Shown one piece after another: positions 26,604 to 34,698 of a stretch of 64,000 nucleotides of DNA; the stretch's first letter is position 1, and each line of letters starts with the position of its first letter. Location: NCBI RefSeq assembly GCF_014649815.1, contig NZ_BMTT01000003.1:1-64000 (forward strand). Reading direction: 5' to 3'. Origin of the DNA: Streptomyces mutabilis (GTDB lineage: Bacteria; Actinomycetota; Actinomycetes; Streptomycetales; Streptomycetaceae). The position numbers and the translations under genes are program-made. Below the pieces are notes generated by a model. That model made no database searches. It saw nothing but the letters and a program-made list of their open reading frames with translations, and was not told the origin of the DNA.

Positions 26604-27518
26604 GCCCGGAACGGTCACCAGGCCCGCGCTCGAATGCGCTCCCTCAAGCGCTCCCGAGTCCAGATCCGTGTGCAGCAGATGGTGGTCCGAGTACGGGGTG
26701 GGGTGCACACGCTGTTCCACGGAGCCGAGGCCGCGCAGGAAGACGTAGTCGAACCGGCTGTTCCAGTCGGTGGTCGGCTCGCACGTGGCACCGGGGGACG
26801 GAAGGCACTCGGCGTCCGAGCCCGCGGCCAGTTCCCACAGCGGGGAGAGCTCGGGAGCGTCCGGTACGGCGTTGAAGTCGCCCAGTACGATCGCGCGGTC
26901 GTACCGGGCGACGGCCGCGGCGAGCACCCCGGTCTGGTGAGTCCGTACCGGCTGCTGACGCCGGTGGGCGAGGTGGGTGTTGAAGACCCGTACCGTGTGG
27001 CCGCCCACCACGGTGGTGACCGCCATGTACCCACGGTCCTCGGAGCCGCCGTCGGGGTACTCCACGCTGACGCGGTCGGTCATCGGTGACGCGGACAGGA
27101 TCGCCTGTCCGAAGGCCCCCGGGTTCCACGGCGTGCCCCCGCAACGGCTCCGCTTCTGGAGCACCGTCCCGTACTCGACGTGGTAGACCAGCCCGTAGAG
27201 GCTCTCCAGGTAGGCCCGGATCTGCTCGACGTCGCGGACGCACGCTTCCTGGAGGCCGATGACCTGAGGCGCCCGGGTGGCGATGTCCGCGGCCCGGTCG
27301 ACGTTGCTCACCTCGCAGGGGTTGCAGATGTTCCAGGTCATGACCCGGTTCGGTACGACGTCGTCGGCGGCGCCGGCCGGCAGCGGTCCGGCGAGGAGGG
27401 CACCGACCGGGGCGCTGGGGCCGAGGAGCACGAGACAGACCAGGGTCATGGTCCCCGCGAGCAACCGCGTCCCCCTCGCGAACACCGCCGCCCCCTTCGC
27501 TGTGGCCACACCTGGCAT
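26598..27518 (-). CDS. Secreted endonuclease/exonuclease/phosphatase-family protein
   Basis: A 306-residue EEP-superfamily metal-dependent hydrolase (DNase I/sphingomyelinase/inositol-phosphatase fold) with an N-terminal signal sequence (LVCLVLLGPSAPVGALLAG), so it is probably exported. Active-site motifs are MTWNICNPCEV, VIGLQEACVRDVEQI (Glu), VRVFNTHLAH, IVLGDFNAVPDAPEL and the terminal PYSDHHLLHTDL (Asp-His). Paired cysteines fit an extracellular location. Whether it acts on nucleic acid or a phosphoester lipid cannot be told. The start at ATG 27518 is the longest; ATG 27449 is an alternative. It converges on the sirtuin with a 6-nt overlap. Confidence 0.85.
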   Translation of the reverse strand: MPGVATAKGAAVFARGTRLLAGTMTLVCLVLLGPSAPVGALLAGPLPAGAADDVVPNRVMTWNICNPCEVSNVDRAADIATRAPQVIGLQEACVRDVEQIRAYLESLYGLVYHVEYGTVLQKRSRCGGTPWNPGAFGQAILSASPMTDRVSVEYPDGGSEDRGYMAVTTVVGGHTVRVFNTHLAHRRQQPVRTHQTGVLAAAVARYDRAIVLGDFNAVPDAPELSPLWELAAGSDAECLPSPGATCEPTTDWNSRFDYVFLRGLGSVEQRVHPTPYSDHHLLHTDLDSGALEGAHSSAGLVTVPGL

Positions 27519-27622
27519 CCGACGTATGCACGCACGAGACTACGGGACAGCAAGCGGCGGCCTGCCGGCAAGGCGTGGGACGGCCACGCGTCGGCCCACG
27601 CCCGCCCCACCGTGCGTCAGGG

Positions 27623-29215
27623 CTACGGCCGGTCGTCGATCCAGGTCAACTTGTGCCCGTAGAGCACGCGCTGGCAGTAGTCCGTGCCCGTCGGGTCACT
27701 CGGGTCCCGGTCCGCCGTGCAGTCGGCCGCCGCCCCCGGACGGTGCTCGGAGACGGACCACAGCCGTCCGGAACCGCGCTCGACGTACGTGTCCTCGGCA
27801 CCACGTGCCGTCTTGACCGCCTGGCCGACCGGGACCAACTGGCCGTCGCTCCACTCGTGGCGCCACAGGCTGCCCGGCTCGTCCGTGCCCTTGGACTCGT
27901 TCACGTAGAGCGTCCCGTCGTACGCCGCCGCGCCCTGTGCGCCGCCGTTGGTCATCGGCAGGTAGTTGGCCCAGCCCTGCGCGGGTACGTCGACCGAGCG
28001 TCCCGCCAGGTCGGCGACCGGATAGGAGGCGACGCGGCCGGTCGACGGGTAGCCGCTCTCCGGACGGCAGTACTCACCCATGATCAGCCGGTCCGGGACC
28101 GTACTGCGGTCCAGGGAGATGTACGAGGCCTTCGGCGCGCCGGTGGAGACGCAGGCGTAGGAGCCTTTGGGGTTGCTCTGGGTGGCCTTGAACCTCCACG
28201 CGGCCACCTGCGGCATGACGTAGCGGTAACCGAAGCTGTACCAGACGTTGTTGTGCCGGCCGACCTTCGTCTTGTCCTGGACGTCGGCGGTGGTCTTCAC
28301 GCCGTCGCTGTCGGCGCCCATCGCGTCGTTCGTGCTCGCGTCGCCGTCCGGGTTCAGGTCCATGATGTAGCGCATGTCGAAGACGCGCAGGCCGTTGCGG
28401 GTATCCGCGACATAGAGGTAGTTGCCGTACCAGACGATGCCGCCGGCGTGGACGCCCTTCTGGATCGGGTACTCGGAGGCGTGCAGCCCGTCGAAGGAGA
28501 TGTGGTCGGCCGAGTTCACGTACGTCCAAGCCAGCAGGACGTGCCGGTACTTGACCTCGGGGCTGCCGGTGGCCGGGTTCGTGCGGCTCTGCACGAAGGT
28601 GACGCGGACGCCCTTCTGGTTGCAGGCGTCGTTGCTCTCCAGCTCGCCCGCGGTGCAGTCGCCGCCCGGGTCCGGATCGTCCTCCCTACCCGGGTCCCAG
28701 CCGTCGTAGGAGGCGAACAGCTGGATGTTCCCGGCGGCGCCCCACAGCTCGTTGTCCTTGGCGTCGGAGACGCCCGTGAAGCCCTGCGGGATCCATTCGC
28801 GCGAGACGGAGTCGTCGTTCTCCAGGCAGTACTTGAGATCGGGGTCCGGCGCGGTGCCGAACGGGTCGCGTGAGCACCACGGCCGGGCGTCGCGGTTCGC
28901 GCCGACCAGCAGGTTCTGCACGCCCGACTTGGGCAGCACCGAGTCGAGGCGGGTGACCCGCCGCGTGGTCTCGGCGTTCATCGCGCCGGGCGACAGCGTG
29001 AAGTCGCCGGGCGCGGCCTCGTCGCCGGGGCCGGTCCAGTCACGGGTGGGGCTCGGCGAGGGGGTGCCCTCGTCGGCGCGCGGCTCCTGGATCCAGGAGT
29101 CCGGTACGTCCGGCGGAAGGTCGTCGGCGTGACCGGGCACCGCGAGGCCGGTGAAGGCGAGCGTGGCCGCGGCGGCGCTCGTGAGCCAGGCACGACGTAT
29201 TCGGCTTCTCAGCAT
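27623..29215 (-). CDS. Large secreted protein of unknown function, propeller-like
   Basis: A 530-residue exported protein. The signal peptide MLRSRIRRAWLTSAAAATLA...GHA is followed by a Pro/Asp-rich linker (PRADEGTPSPSPTRDW). The body has repeated aromatic/Gly strands such as HAGGIVWYGNYLYVADTRNG, LRVFDMRYIMDLNPDGDAST, GAAAYDGTLYVNESKG and SGRLWSVSEHRPG, which suggest a beta-propeller, plus several Cys (WCSRDPFG, DCTAGELESNDACNQ, CVSTG, EYCRPESG) likely in disulfides. Acidic loops could bind Ca2+. It precedes the EEP gene on the same strand by 104 bp, and the two may be coexpressed. Family not recognised; enzymatic activity unproven. Confidence 0.85.
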   Translation of the reverse strand: MLRSRIRRAWLTSAAAATLAFTGLAVPGHADDLPPDVPDSWIQEPRADEGTPSPSPTRDWTGPGDEAAPGDFTLSPGAMNAETTRRVTRLDSVLPKSGVQNLLVGANRDARPWCSRDPFGTAPDPDLKYCLENDDSVSREWIPQGFTGVSDAKDNELWGAAGNIQLFASYDGWDPGREDDPDPGGDCTAGELESNDACNQKGVRVTFVQSRTNPATGSPEVKYRHVLLAWTYVNSADHISFDGLHASEYPIQKGVHAGGIVWYGNYLYVADTRNGLRVFDMRYIMDLNPDGDASTNDAMGADSDGVKTTADVQDKTKVGRHNNVWYSFGYRYVMPQVAAWRFKATQSNPKGSYACVSTGAPKASYISLDRSTVPDRLIMGEYCRPESGYPSTGRVASYPVADLAGRSVDVPAQGWANYLPMTNGGAQGAAAYDGTLYVNESKGTDEPGSLWRHEWSDGQLVPVGQAVKTARGAEDTYVERGSGRLWSVSEHRPGAAADCTADRDPSDPTGTDYCQRVLYGHKLTWIDDRP

Positions 29216-29569
29216 GTGAGGAAGGTCCTCCGTTGTCCGCTCGGCACTTCGAGTCGAACGGAGGCTCCCAAAACACGTGTACGTGCACAATGTTGATTAC
29301 GCGCCAGGTATGGCCCGGCTCGTACTGACGGCGCCCTCCCCGACCGCCCTCGGACCGACGATCACCCGCTGCGACCTCCGGACACCCGGCCGCGAGACCG
29401 CGCCGGACGAAGCCGGGAACGAGCGTGGCACGGAGCAGAAACCGCCCGGCGACCTGAGCCCCTCCGACGTCGGACCACGGACCCGGGGTACCTGGAGAGC
29501 GGGCGGCTTGGCCCGGCGTGCGGCCGGGCCCGGCGGCCCTCCCCGCCGTCCACGAGGCAAGGAGCACTC
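29216..29569. other. Intergenic stretch, no gene supported
   Basis: This 354-bp stretch lies between the divergent secreted protein gene and an AKR stub. It should contain the promoter of the secreted protein. It begins with an AT-richer segment around 29268-29310, and no convincing -35/-10 pair was assigned. Confidence 0.4.
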
Positions 29570-29653
29570 ATGCGGTACCGCGAGCTCGGCAGCTCGGACC
29601 TGGAGGTCTCGGCGCTCTCCCTCGGGTCATGGACGGGCATCACGCACCGCTGA
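29570..29653 (+). pseudogene. Aldo/keto reductase N-terminal stub (27 codons)
   Basis: Behind a strong AAGGAG, ATG 29570 opens MRYRELGSSDLEVSALSLGS followed by WTGITHR-stop. The first 20 residues are the standard aldo/keto reductase N-terminus, with translation signals intact, but the gene stops after 27 codons. Sequence downstream belongs to the convergent DUF2891 gene. The rest of the roughly 320-residue reductase is deleted. Confidence 0.6.
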
Positions 29654-29687
29654 TCCGCGGCCGCCGGTGATCAGTGGCCCCCGGTGA

Positions 29688-30701
29688 TCAGCGTCCGCCG
29701 ATGGGGTCGAGAGCCAGCGCTGCGAACGTGGCCAGCCAGTGGTCGGTGGTGAAGTCACCGCGTTCCACAGCCGGCAGGCCCGCCGCGAGGTGCGCGTCGG
29801 CCGCCTCGCCCAGCCGGGTGCGGGCCGGCCCGTCCGGCAGGGCGTCCGCGAGGGAGCGCAGCGCGGCCGCCCTGCTGAGGGTCAGGCCCAGCAGGTGGCC
29901 GATCTGCGGGTCGGCGTGGTCGGAGACGACGGGTACGTCCAGCAGCGGGCACGGGGCGTCGGAGCGCAGCGCGGGCAGGAAGCGGTCGAGCCAGGCCCCG
30001 AACGTCTCCTCCGGGAGCACCCGGCGCATGGCATCGGCCTCGCTCAGCGCCGGGGACAGGAAGTCCTGCCCGGACGGTTCCCAGTGTGCGGGCGCGTCGT
30101 GGTCGTCACCGAACCAGGTGAGGAGGCGTTCGCGCACCGCGCGGTCGGTCGCGGCCGACAGTTCCGCCGAGTCGAGCGCGAGGCCCAGCGCGAAGGCGCT
30201 GTTGGGGTGGTTGCCGTGGCGTACGGGATACGTGGCCTTGGGCAGCCAGTCGGCCAGCAGCCCGTCGGCGGCGGCGACGGCCGGCTCCAACGCCGCGGCC
30301 CAGCGGGCACCGGCCTCCCCCGGCAGGGCTCGGCACTCGGCGGCGAGGGCCAGCAGCCACGCCCAGCCGTAGGGCCGCTCGAAGGAGGGCCGGTTGCGGA
30401 GGTAGGCGGCTTCGACGGCCAGGTTGCCGGGGGTGAGGTGCCGGTCGAGTACGGCGACGGCCTGCTCGGTGTCCGGCAGTGCGGGCGTCCCGCCGTGGCG
30501 GCGCAGCAGGCGGACGAGCAGCCAGTGCATGTGGACCGAGGAGTGCCAGTCGTAGGCGCCGTAGAAGGCCGGGTGCAGTGAGCGGGGGGCGAGGTGCTCG
30601 TCGGGTGAGGTGATCAGGTGGGCGGGGAAGTTGGGGTACTCGCGGGTGATGTTGGCGAGGGCGAGCCGGGCGAAGGGCGCGGCGTGGGTGCTCAGCGGCA
30701 T
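29688..30701 (-). CDS. DUF2891 family protein, pyroglutamate module
   Basis: A 337-residue soluble protein of the DUF2891 family. It opens with an (alpha/alpha)-barrel-like helical array and has conserved aromatic/His motifs: HPAFYGAYDWHSSVHMHWLL, YGWAWLLALAAECRAL, YPVRHGNHPNSAFALGLAL, WEPSGQDFLSPALSEADAMR and SDHADPQIGHLLGL. The clustered His/Trp/Asp residues look like an enzyme active site. ATG 30701 overlaps the pcp stop (ATGA), so it is translationally coupled to pyroglutamyl peptidase and should act in the same pathway. Biochemical activity is not known to me. Confidence 0.88.
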   Translation of the reverse strand: MPLSTHAAPFARLALANITREYPNFPAHLITSPDEHLAPRSLHPAFYGAYDWHSSVHMHWLLVRLLRRHGGTPALPDTEQAVAVLDRHLTPGNLAVEAAYLRNRPSFERPYGWAWLLALAAECRALPGEAGARWAAALEPAVAAADGLLADWLPKATYPVRHGNHPNSAFALGLALDSAELSAATDRAVRERLLTWFGDDHDAPAHWEPSGQDFLSPALSEADAMRRVLPEETFGAWLDRFLPALRSDAPCPLLDVPVVSDHADPQIGHLLGLTLSRAAALRSLADALPDGPARTRLGEAADAHLAAGLPAVERGDFTTDHWLATFAALALDPIGGR

Positions 30702-31351
30702 CAGTGGGTGGCTCCTTCGGTGACCTTGAGGTCCCGCTCGGCCGGGGTGCGGGCCGCGGTGGCCAGCAGGGCGCGCAGGCCGTGGGCGACGGTGGCGGGC
30801 GGCAGGGACGGCGCGGTGCCGTCGGTGACCTGTTCCGGTGCCCAGGGCACGTGGACGAAACCGCCCCTCACGTGCGGGAACTCGGTGGCGACGAGGTGAC
30901 CGAGGCCGTAGGCCACGTGGTTGCAGACGAAGGTGCCGGCCGTGTTGGAGACGGCGGCCGGGACGCCGGCCTCGCGTATCGCGGCGACGCACGCCTTGAT
31001 GGGGAGGGTGGAGAAGTAAGCGGCGGGGCCGCCCTGGACCACCGGTTCGTCGATGGGCTGCCGGCCGGCGTTGTCGGGGATGCGGGCGTCGTCGAGGTTG
31101 ACTCCGAGGCGTTCCACGGTGACGCCGGGGCGTCCGCCCGCCTGGCCCAGACAGAGCACCAGGTCGGGGGTGTGGGCGCGGACGGCGTCGCGCAGGACGT
31201 CGAGGGACTCCCCGAAGACGCAGGGCAGTTCGGCGGCGGTGACGTCGAGCCCGGCGGGCGGTTCGGCGGCCACCAGGGAGGCCGCTTGCCAGGAGGGGTT
31301 CACGCGCTCGCCGCCGAAGGGGGCGAAGCCGGTGATGAGGACACGGGTCAT
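30701..31351 (-). CDS. pcp: Pyrrolidone-carboxylate (pyroglutamyl) peptidase
   Basis: A 216-residue C15-family cysteine peptidase that removes N-terminal pyroglutamate from peptides in the cytosol. The catalytic triad is visible: Glu80 in RPGVTVERLGVN, Cys143 in SNTAGTFVCNHVAYGL and His167 in GGFVHVPWAPEQ. The start MTRVLITGFAPFGGE is typical; ATG 31351 has AAGGA with 6-nt spacing (ATG 31357 is inside the spacer region). It lies 53 bp after DUF979 and overlaps DUF2891. With pxpABC across the divergent promoter, its released 5-oxoproline can be opened to glutamate. Confidence 0.95.
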   Translation of the reverse strand: MTRVLITGFAPFGGERVNPSWQAASLVAAEPPAGLDVTAAELPCVFGESLDVLRDAVRAHTPDLVLCLGQAGGRPGVTVERLGVNLDDARIPDNAGRQPIDEPVVQGGPAAYFSTLPIKACVAAIREAGVPAAVSNTAGTFVCNHVAYGLGHLVATEFPHVRGGFVHVPWAPEQVTDGTAPSLPPATVAHGLRALLATAARTPAERDLKVTEGATH

Positions 31352-31404
31352 GAGCATTCCTTGCGGGTCGAGCGGGCGCCGGCCGTTACGGGAGCCCCGG
31401 GGGC

Positions 31405-32379
31405 TCAAAAGGCGAAGAGCGCCATGATCACGGTGCAACAGCCGAGCAGCGCGATGCCCGTCGGCAGCTGGGCCTTGATCGGGCCGTACTGGTCCTTGAG
31501 CTCGAGCAGGGTGGCCGGGACGATGTTGAAGTTGGCGGCCATCGGGGTGCACAGCGTGCCGGCGAAACCGGCCAGCATGCCGATCGCGAGGACGGCGGGC
31601 TCGTTGCCGTGCATCTGCTGGATGAGGATGGGCCAGCCGATCGCCGCGGTCATCACGGGGAACGCGGCGAAGGCGTTGCCCATGATCACGGTGAACAGGA
31701 ACATGCCGACGCAGTACGCGATCACCGCGAGGTACTTGGAGTCCTCCGGCAGGACATCGTTGACGATCCTTCCGACCTGGTCGCCCACGCCCGCGGCGGC
31801 GAAGATCGAGCCGAGTACGGCCAGGAGCTGGGGCAGCAGCAGGGCGGAGCCCATCGCCTCCAGCATGGAGCGGCCGGAGTGGAGCGGGACGGTCACCTTC
31901 TTCTCTCCGGTGATCAGCATGCCGACGACGAGGGCGGCGACGCAGCCGAGGCCGAGCCCGAGAAGCGTGGCCTTGCCCGATTCGAACAGGCCGGACTCGT
32001 CCAGCACGGACGCGCAGACGATGGCGACGAGCGGGATGGTCAGCGCGGGGATGAAGATCTTGCTGCCCAGCCGGGCGGCGGACGCCTCACGCTGCTCGCC
32101 GGTGGTGGTGACCGGGACGCCCTTGCCGAGGAAGTTGAACCCGGCGAGCACGATCAGGGTCAGGACGGCGACGCCGAGCGGTTCGGCGGGCAGGGTCCAG
32201 CCGCCGTTGCCGGCCGTGGCGTTGGCGACGCCGGTGCCGTAGGGGAAGGTGAGTCCGAGCAGGCCCCAGAATGCGGCGGACGTCCAGCGCTTGGGGTTGC
32301 TGCGGTCGGTGGCCATCTGGACGGCCATGACGACGAAGACGAGGCCTATCAGCCAGTACAGCCATTCGACTTTGATCAC
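31405..32379 (-). CDS. DUF979 membrane protein, probable 5-oxoproline transporter subunit
   Basis: A 324-residue polytopic membrane protein (about 9-10 helices) of the DUF979 family. It has EWLYWLIGLVFVVMAVQMAT at the N-terminus, the loop KVTVPLHSGRSMLEAMGSAL, LLPQLLAVLGSIFAAAGVG, MFLFTVIMGNAFAAFPVMTA and MLAGFAGTLCTPMAANFNIV, reminiscent of ion-coupled carriers with discontinuous helices. GTG 32379 forms GTGA with the DUF969 stop. DUF969/DUF979 always travel together, and I recall them being proposed as a 5-oxoproline carrier; the present context (pcp, pxpABC) supports that. Transport itself is inference. Confidence 0.88.
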   Translation of the reverse strand: MIKVEWLYWLIGLVFVVMAVQMATDRSNPKRWTSAAFWGLLGLTFPYGTGVANATAGNGGWTLPAEPLGVAVLTLIVLAGFNFLGKGVPVTTTGEQREASAARLGSKIFIPALTIPLVAIVCASVLDESGLFESGKATLLGLGLGCVAALVVGMLITGEKKVTVPLHSGRSMLEAMGSALLLPQLLAVLGSIFAAAGVGDQVGRIVNDVLPEDSKYLAVIAYCVGMFLFTVIMGNAFAAFPVMTAAIGWPILIQQMHGNEPAVLAIGMLAGFAGTLCTPMAANFNIVPATLLELKDQYGPIKAQLPTGIALLGCCTVIMALFAF

Positions 32380-33095
32380 TTGTCGGCCCCCTCGGGAAGC
32401 GGCAGGTCGTGCTCGGCGGCGGCGACGGCCATCTCGCGTTCCAGCTGCTTGTCCATGAGCAGCAGCCGGGCGCCGTGGATGACGAAGGCGCAGACCGCGA
32501 GCGGTATCGCCCACAGGGCCAGCTGGGTCGGTTCGATCTCCTGGTGGTACGTGGAGTTCACGAAGCCGGTGATCAGCAGGATGGAGCCGATGGCGATGAA
32601 GCAGTCCTCGCCGAAGAAGACGCCCACGGTGTCGGCCGACGCGGAGTAGGACCGCACCTTCTCGCGCAGCCGGTCGGGCAGCTTCGCTCCCGTGGAGCGT
32701 TCTGCGGCGGCCTCGGCCATGGGCGCCACCAGGGGCCGCACGGTCTGCGCCGGACCGCCGATGCTGTTCAGGCCGAAGGCCGCCGTGACCTGCCGGACCA
32801 GCAGGTAGACGGTGAGGAAGCGGCCGGCACTGAGCTTGCCCAGGCGGCCGATGAGATTGCGGGCCTGCTCGCGCAGGCCGTAGCGCTCCAGCAGGCCGAT
32901 CACCGGGAGCACGATGGCGTAGACGGTGACGGAGCGGCTGTCGGCGAAGGAACGGCCGAAGGCCGCGAGGACCTCCAGCGGGTTCATCTTGCCGAGCAGT
33001 CCGGTGACGATACCGGCGACGCCCACCACGAGGACGGGGTTGCGGCGCGTGACAAATCCGAGGATCACCACGACCACACCGAGCAGAACGATCAT
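32376..33095 (-). CDS. DUF969 membrane protein, probable 5-oxoproline transporter subunit
   Basis: A 239-residue DUF969-family membrane protein with about six helices: IVLLGVVVVILGFVTRRNPV, a second pair ending VYAIVLPVIGLLERYGLREQ, the conserved cytoplasmic LLVRQVTAAFGLNSIGGPAQ, VGVFFGEDCFIAIGSILLIT and LALWAIPLAVCAFVIHGARL. A GAAGG site precedes ATG 33095 (7 nt); upstream in-frame ATGs lack one. It is the first gene of the leftward operon, with a leader of about 98 nt from the promoter at 33200-33228, and couples to DUF979 by a GTGA overlap. Confidence 0.88.
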   Translation of the reverse strand: MIVLLGVVVVILGFVTRRNPVLVVGVAGIVTGLLGKMNPLEVLAAFGRSFADSRSVTVYAIVLPVIGLLERYGLREQARNLIGRLGKLSAGRFLTVYLLVRQVTAAFGLNSIGGPAQTVRPLVAPMAEAAAERSTGAKLPDRLREKVRSYSASADTVGVFFGEDCFIAIGSILLITGFVNSTYHQEIEPTQLALWAIPLAVCAFVIHGARLLLMDKQLEREMAVAAAEHDLPLPEGADK

Positions 33096-33199
33096 TCGGT
33101 GGCCTTCAGGCATGAGGGGGCAGGGCACGGATCCGGGACGAACAGAACCAATGCTTCACCGGTCCGGACCACAGCCCCAGATGCGTGGCAGATGCACGG

Positions 33200-33228
33200 A
33201 CACTAGCTATCGTTCAACGATCTAACAA
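33200..33228 (-). promoter_or_regulatory. Promoter of the DUF969-DUF979-pcp-DUF2891 operon
   Basis: On the minus strand TTGTTA (33228-33223) and TAGTGT (33205-33200) are separated by exactly 17 bp, a good sigma-70-type pair. The spacer contains the 13-bp palindrome at 33209-33221. Confidence 0.65.
33209..33221. promoter_or_regulatory. Operator copy 1, palindrome ATCGTTCAACGAT
   Basis: ATCGTT-C-AACGAT is a perfect inverted repeat with a 1-bp centre, lying inside the -35/-10 spacer of the leftward promoter. The identical sequence occurs at 33258-33270. The form fits GntR-family operators; no regulator gene lies beside it. Confidence 0.75.
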
Positions 33229-33250
33229 GGGCGGTATCCTTATTGACCTC

Positions 33251-33280
33251 TTGTCGAATCGTTCAACGATCGTCTACGTT
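33251..33280 (+). promoter_or_regulatory. Promoter of pxpABC, leaderless
   Basis: TTGTCG (33251-33256) and TACGTT (33275-33280) are 18 bp apart. The GTG start of pxpA is at 33287, 6 nt after the -10, with no ribosome binding site, so the transcript is predicted to be leaderless. The spacer contains the second palindrome. Confidence 0.6.
33258..33270. promoter_or_regulatory. Operator copy 2, palindrome ATCGTTCAACGAT
   Basis: Second identical copy of the 13-bp palindrome, 49 bp centre-to-centre from copy 1, inside the -35/-10 spacer of the rightward promoter. Occupancy at either copy would block the corresponding promoter, giving coordinated control of both operons. Confidence 0.75.
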
Positions 33281-33286
33281 CGTGGT

Positions 33287-34039
33287 GTGATCGACCTCAA
33301 CGCAGATCTCGGTGAGGGCTTCGGCCGCTGGACCCTCACCGACGACGACGCTCTCCTGTCCGTCGTCACCAGCGCCAACGTCGCCTGCGGCTTCCACGCC
33401 GGCGACCCCTCGGTGATGCGCCGCGTCTGCGACCTCGCCGCCGAACGCGGTGTGCGGATCGGGGCCCAGGTGTCCTACCGCGACCTGGCGGGCTTCGGCC
33501 GACGCGCCATGGACGTACCCGCCGAGGAACTGGCGGCCGAGGTGGCGTACCAGATCGGCGCGCTCAAGGTCTTCGCCGAGGCCGCCGGGGCGGAGGTGGC
33601 CTACGTGAAGCCGCACGGCGCGCTCTACAACCGCACCGTCCACGACGCCGGCCAGGCCCGCGCGGTCGTGGCCGGCGTGCGGCTCGCGGGCGGCGCGCTG
33701 CCCGTGCTCGGCCTGCCGGGCTCCCTGCTGCTCGCCGCCGCCGCGGACGCCGGGCTCACGGGTGTCCCCGAGGCATTCGCGGACCGGGCCTACACCCCGC
33801 AGGGCACCCTCGTGTCCCGGCGCGAGCCGGACTCGGTGGTGACGGACGAGGACGCCGTGGTCCGGCGAGCGCTCGCGTTCGCTGTGCGCGGCTCGGTCGA
33901 GGCCGTGGACGGTACGACCGTCGAGGTCACCCCCCGTTCGCTGTGCGTGCACGGCGACACGCCGAACGCCGCGAGGATCGCGACACGGGTGCGGGAGGCA
34001 CTGGAGACGTCGGGGGTCTCGATCGGGGCGTTCGCGTGA
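33287..34039 (+). CDS. pxpA: 5-oxoprolinase subunit A (LamB/YcsF family)
   Basis: A 250-residue LamB/YcsF-family protein, subunit A of the ATP-dependent bacterial 5-oxoprolinase that opens pyroglutamate to glutamate. It begins VIDLNADLGEGFGRW, followed by VTSANVACGFHAGDPSVMRR, GAQVSYRDLAGFGRRAM, the conserved VKPHGALYN and the C-terminal LCVHGDTPNAARIA. GTG 33287 is used because the -10 box is only 6 nt upstream (leaderless) and the family starts with the I-D-L-N motif. Its TGA overlaps pxpB (GTGA). It works as a complex with pxpB and pxpC. Confidence 0.95.
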   Translation: MIDLNADLGEGFGRWTLTDDDALLSVVTSANVACGFHAGDPSVMRRVCDLAAERGVRIGAQVSYRDLAGFGRRAMDVPAEELAAEVAYQIGALKVFAEAAGAEVAYVKPHGALYNRTVHDAGQARAVVAGVRLAGGALPVLGLPGSLLLAAAADAGLTGVPEAFADRAYTPQGTLVSRREPDSVVTDEDAVVRRALAFAVRGSVEAVDGTTVEVTPRSLCVHGDTPNAARIATRVREALETSGVSIGAFA

Positions 34040-34698
34040 CCCGAAGCCCGATCCTCACGGCACGTCCCGTCGGCCGGCACGCGCTGCTCGTCGAGCTCTC
34101 CGACGCCGGGGGCACCGCGGCCTTCCACGCCGAAGTGCTGCGCCGTCGGGCCGCCGGGACGCTGCCGCCCGTCGAGGAGGTGGTGCCGGGAGCGCGCACG
34201 GTCCTGCTGGACGGCGTCGGGGACCCGGAGGCACTGGCCCGCGGGCTCGCCGAGTGGCAGGTCCCGCCCGCAGCTGACGACGACGGGGAAGTCGTGGAGA
34301 TTCCCGTGCGCTACGACGGGCCGGACCTCGCCGAAGTGGCGGCCCTGTGGGGGGTCGCACCGGAAGAGGTCGCCGCGCTCCACACCGCCCACGCGTACCG
34401 GGTCGCGTTCTGCGGATTCGCCCCAGGCTTCGGCTACCTCACCGGACTCCCCGAGGAACTGCACGTGCCCCGCCGGGCCACGCCCAGGACCCGGGTGCCG
34501 GCCGGTGCGGTGGCCCTCGCCGGCCCCTACAGCGCCGTCTACCCCCGCGCCACGCCTGGCGGATGGCAGCTGATCGGGACCATGCCCGACCCCGGGCCGC
34601 TGTGGGACCCTGGGCGGGAGCGTGCGGCGCTGCTCGCGCCGGGGACGCGCGTGCGGTTCGTCGTGGCGGACGCCGGACCCGCGGCGGTGGCGGCATGA
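34036..34698 (+). CDS. pxpB: 5-oxoprolinase subunit B (KipI-like)
   Basis: A 220-residue protein of the KipI/allophanate-hydrolase subunit 1 family, subunit B of 5-oxoprolinase. It carries the AFCGFAPGFGYLTGLPEEL signature, RRATPRTRVPAGAVALAG, YPRATPGGWQLIGTMP and the closing FDP-like LLAPGTRVRFV typical of the cyclophilin-like domain. GTG 34036 overlaps the pxpA stop and its own TGA overlaps pxpC ATG (ATGA), so the three subunits are coupled. It is unlikely to be a sporulation-kinase inhibitor here, because the gene sits between pxpA and pxpC. Confidence 0.94.
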   Translation: MTRSPILTARPVGRHALLVELSDAGGTAAFHAEVLRRRAAGTLPPVEEVVPGARTVLLDGVGDPEALARGLAEWQVPPAADDDGEVVEIPVRYDGPDLAEVAALWGVAPEEVAALHTAHAYRVAFCGFAPGFGYLTGLPEELHVPRRATPRTRVPAGAVALAGPYSAVYPRATPGGWQLIGTMPDPGPLWDPGRERAALLAPGTRVRFVVADAGPAAVAA

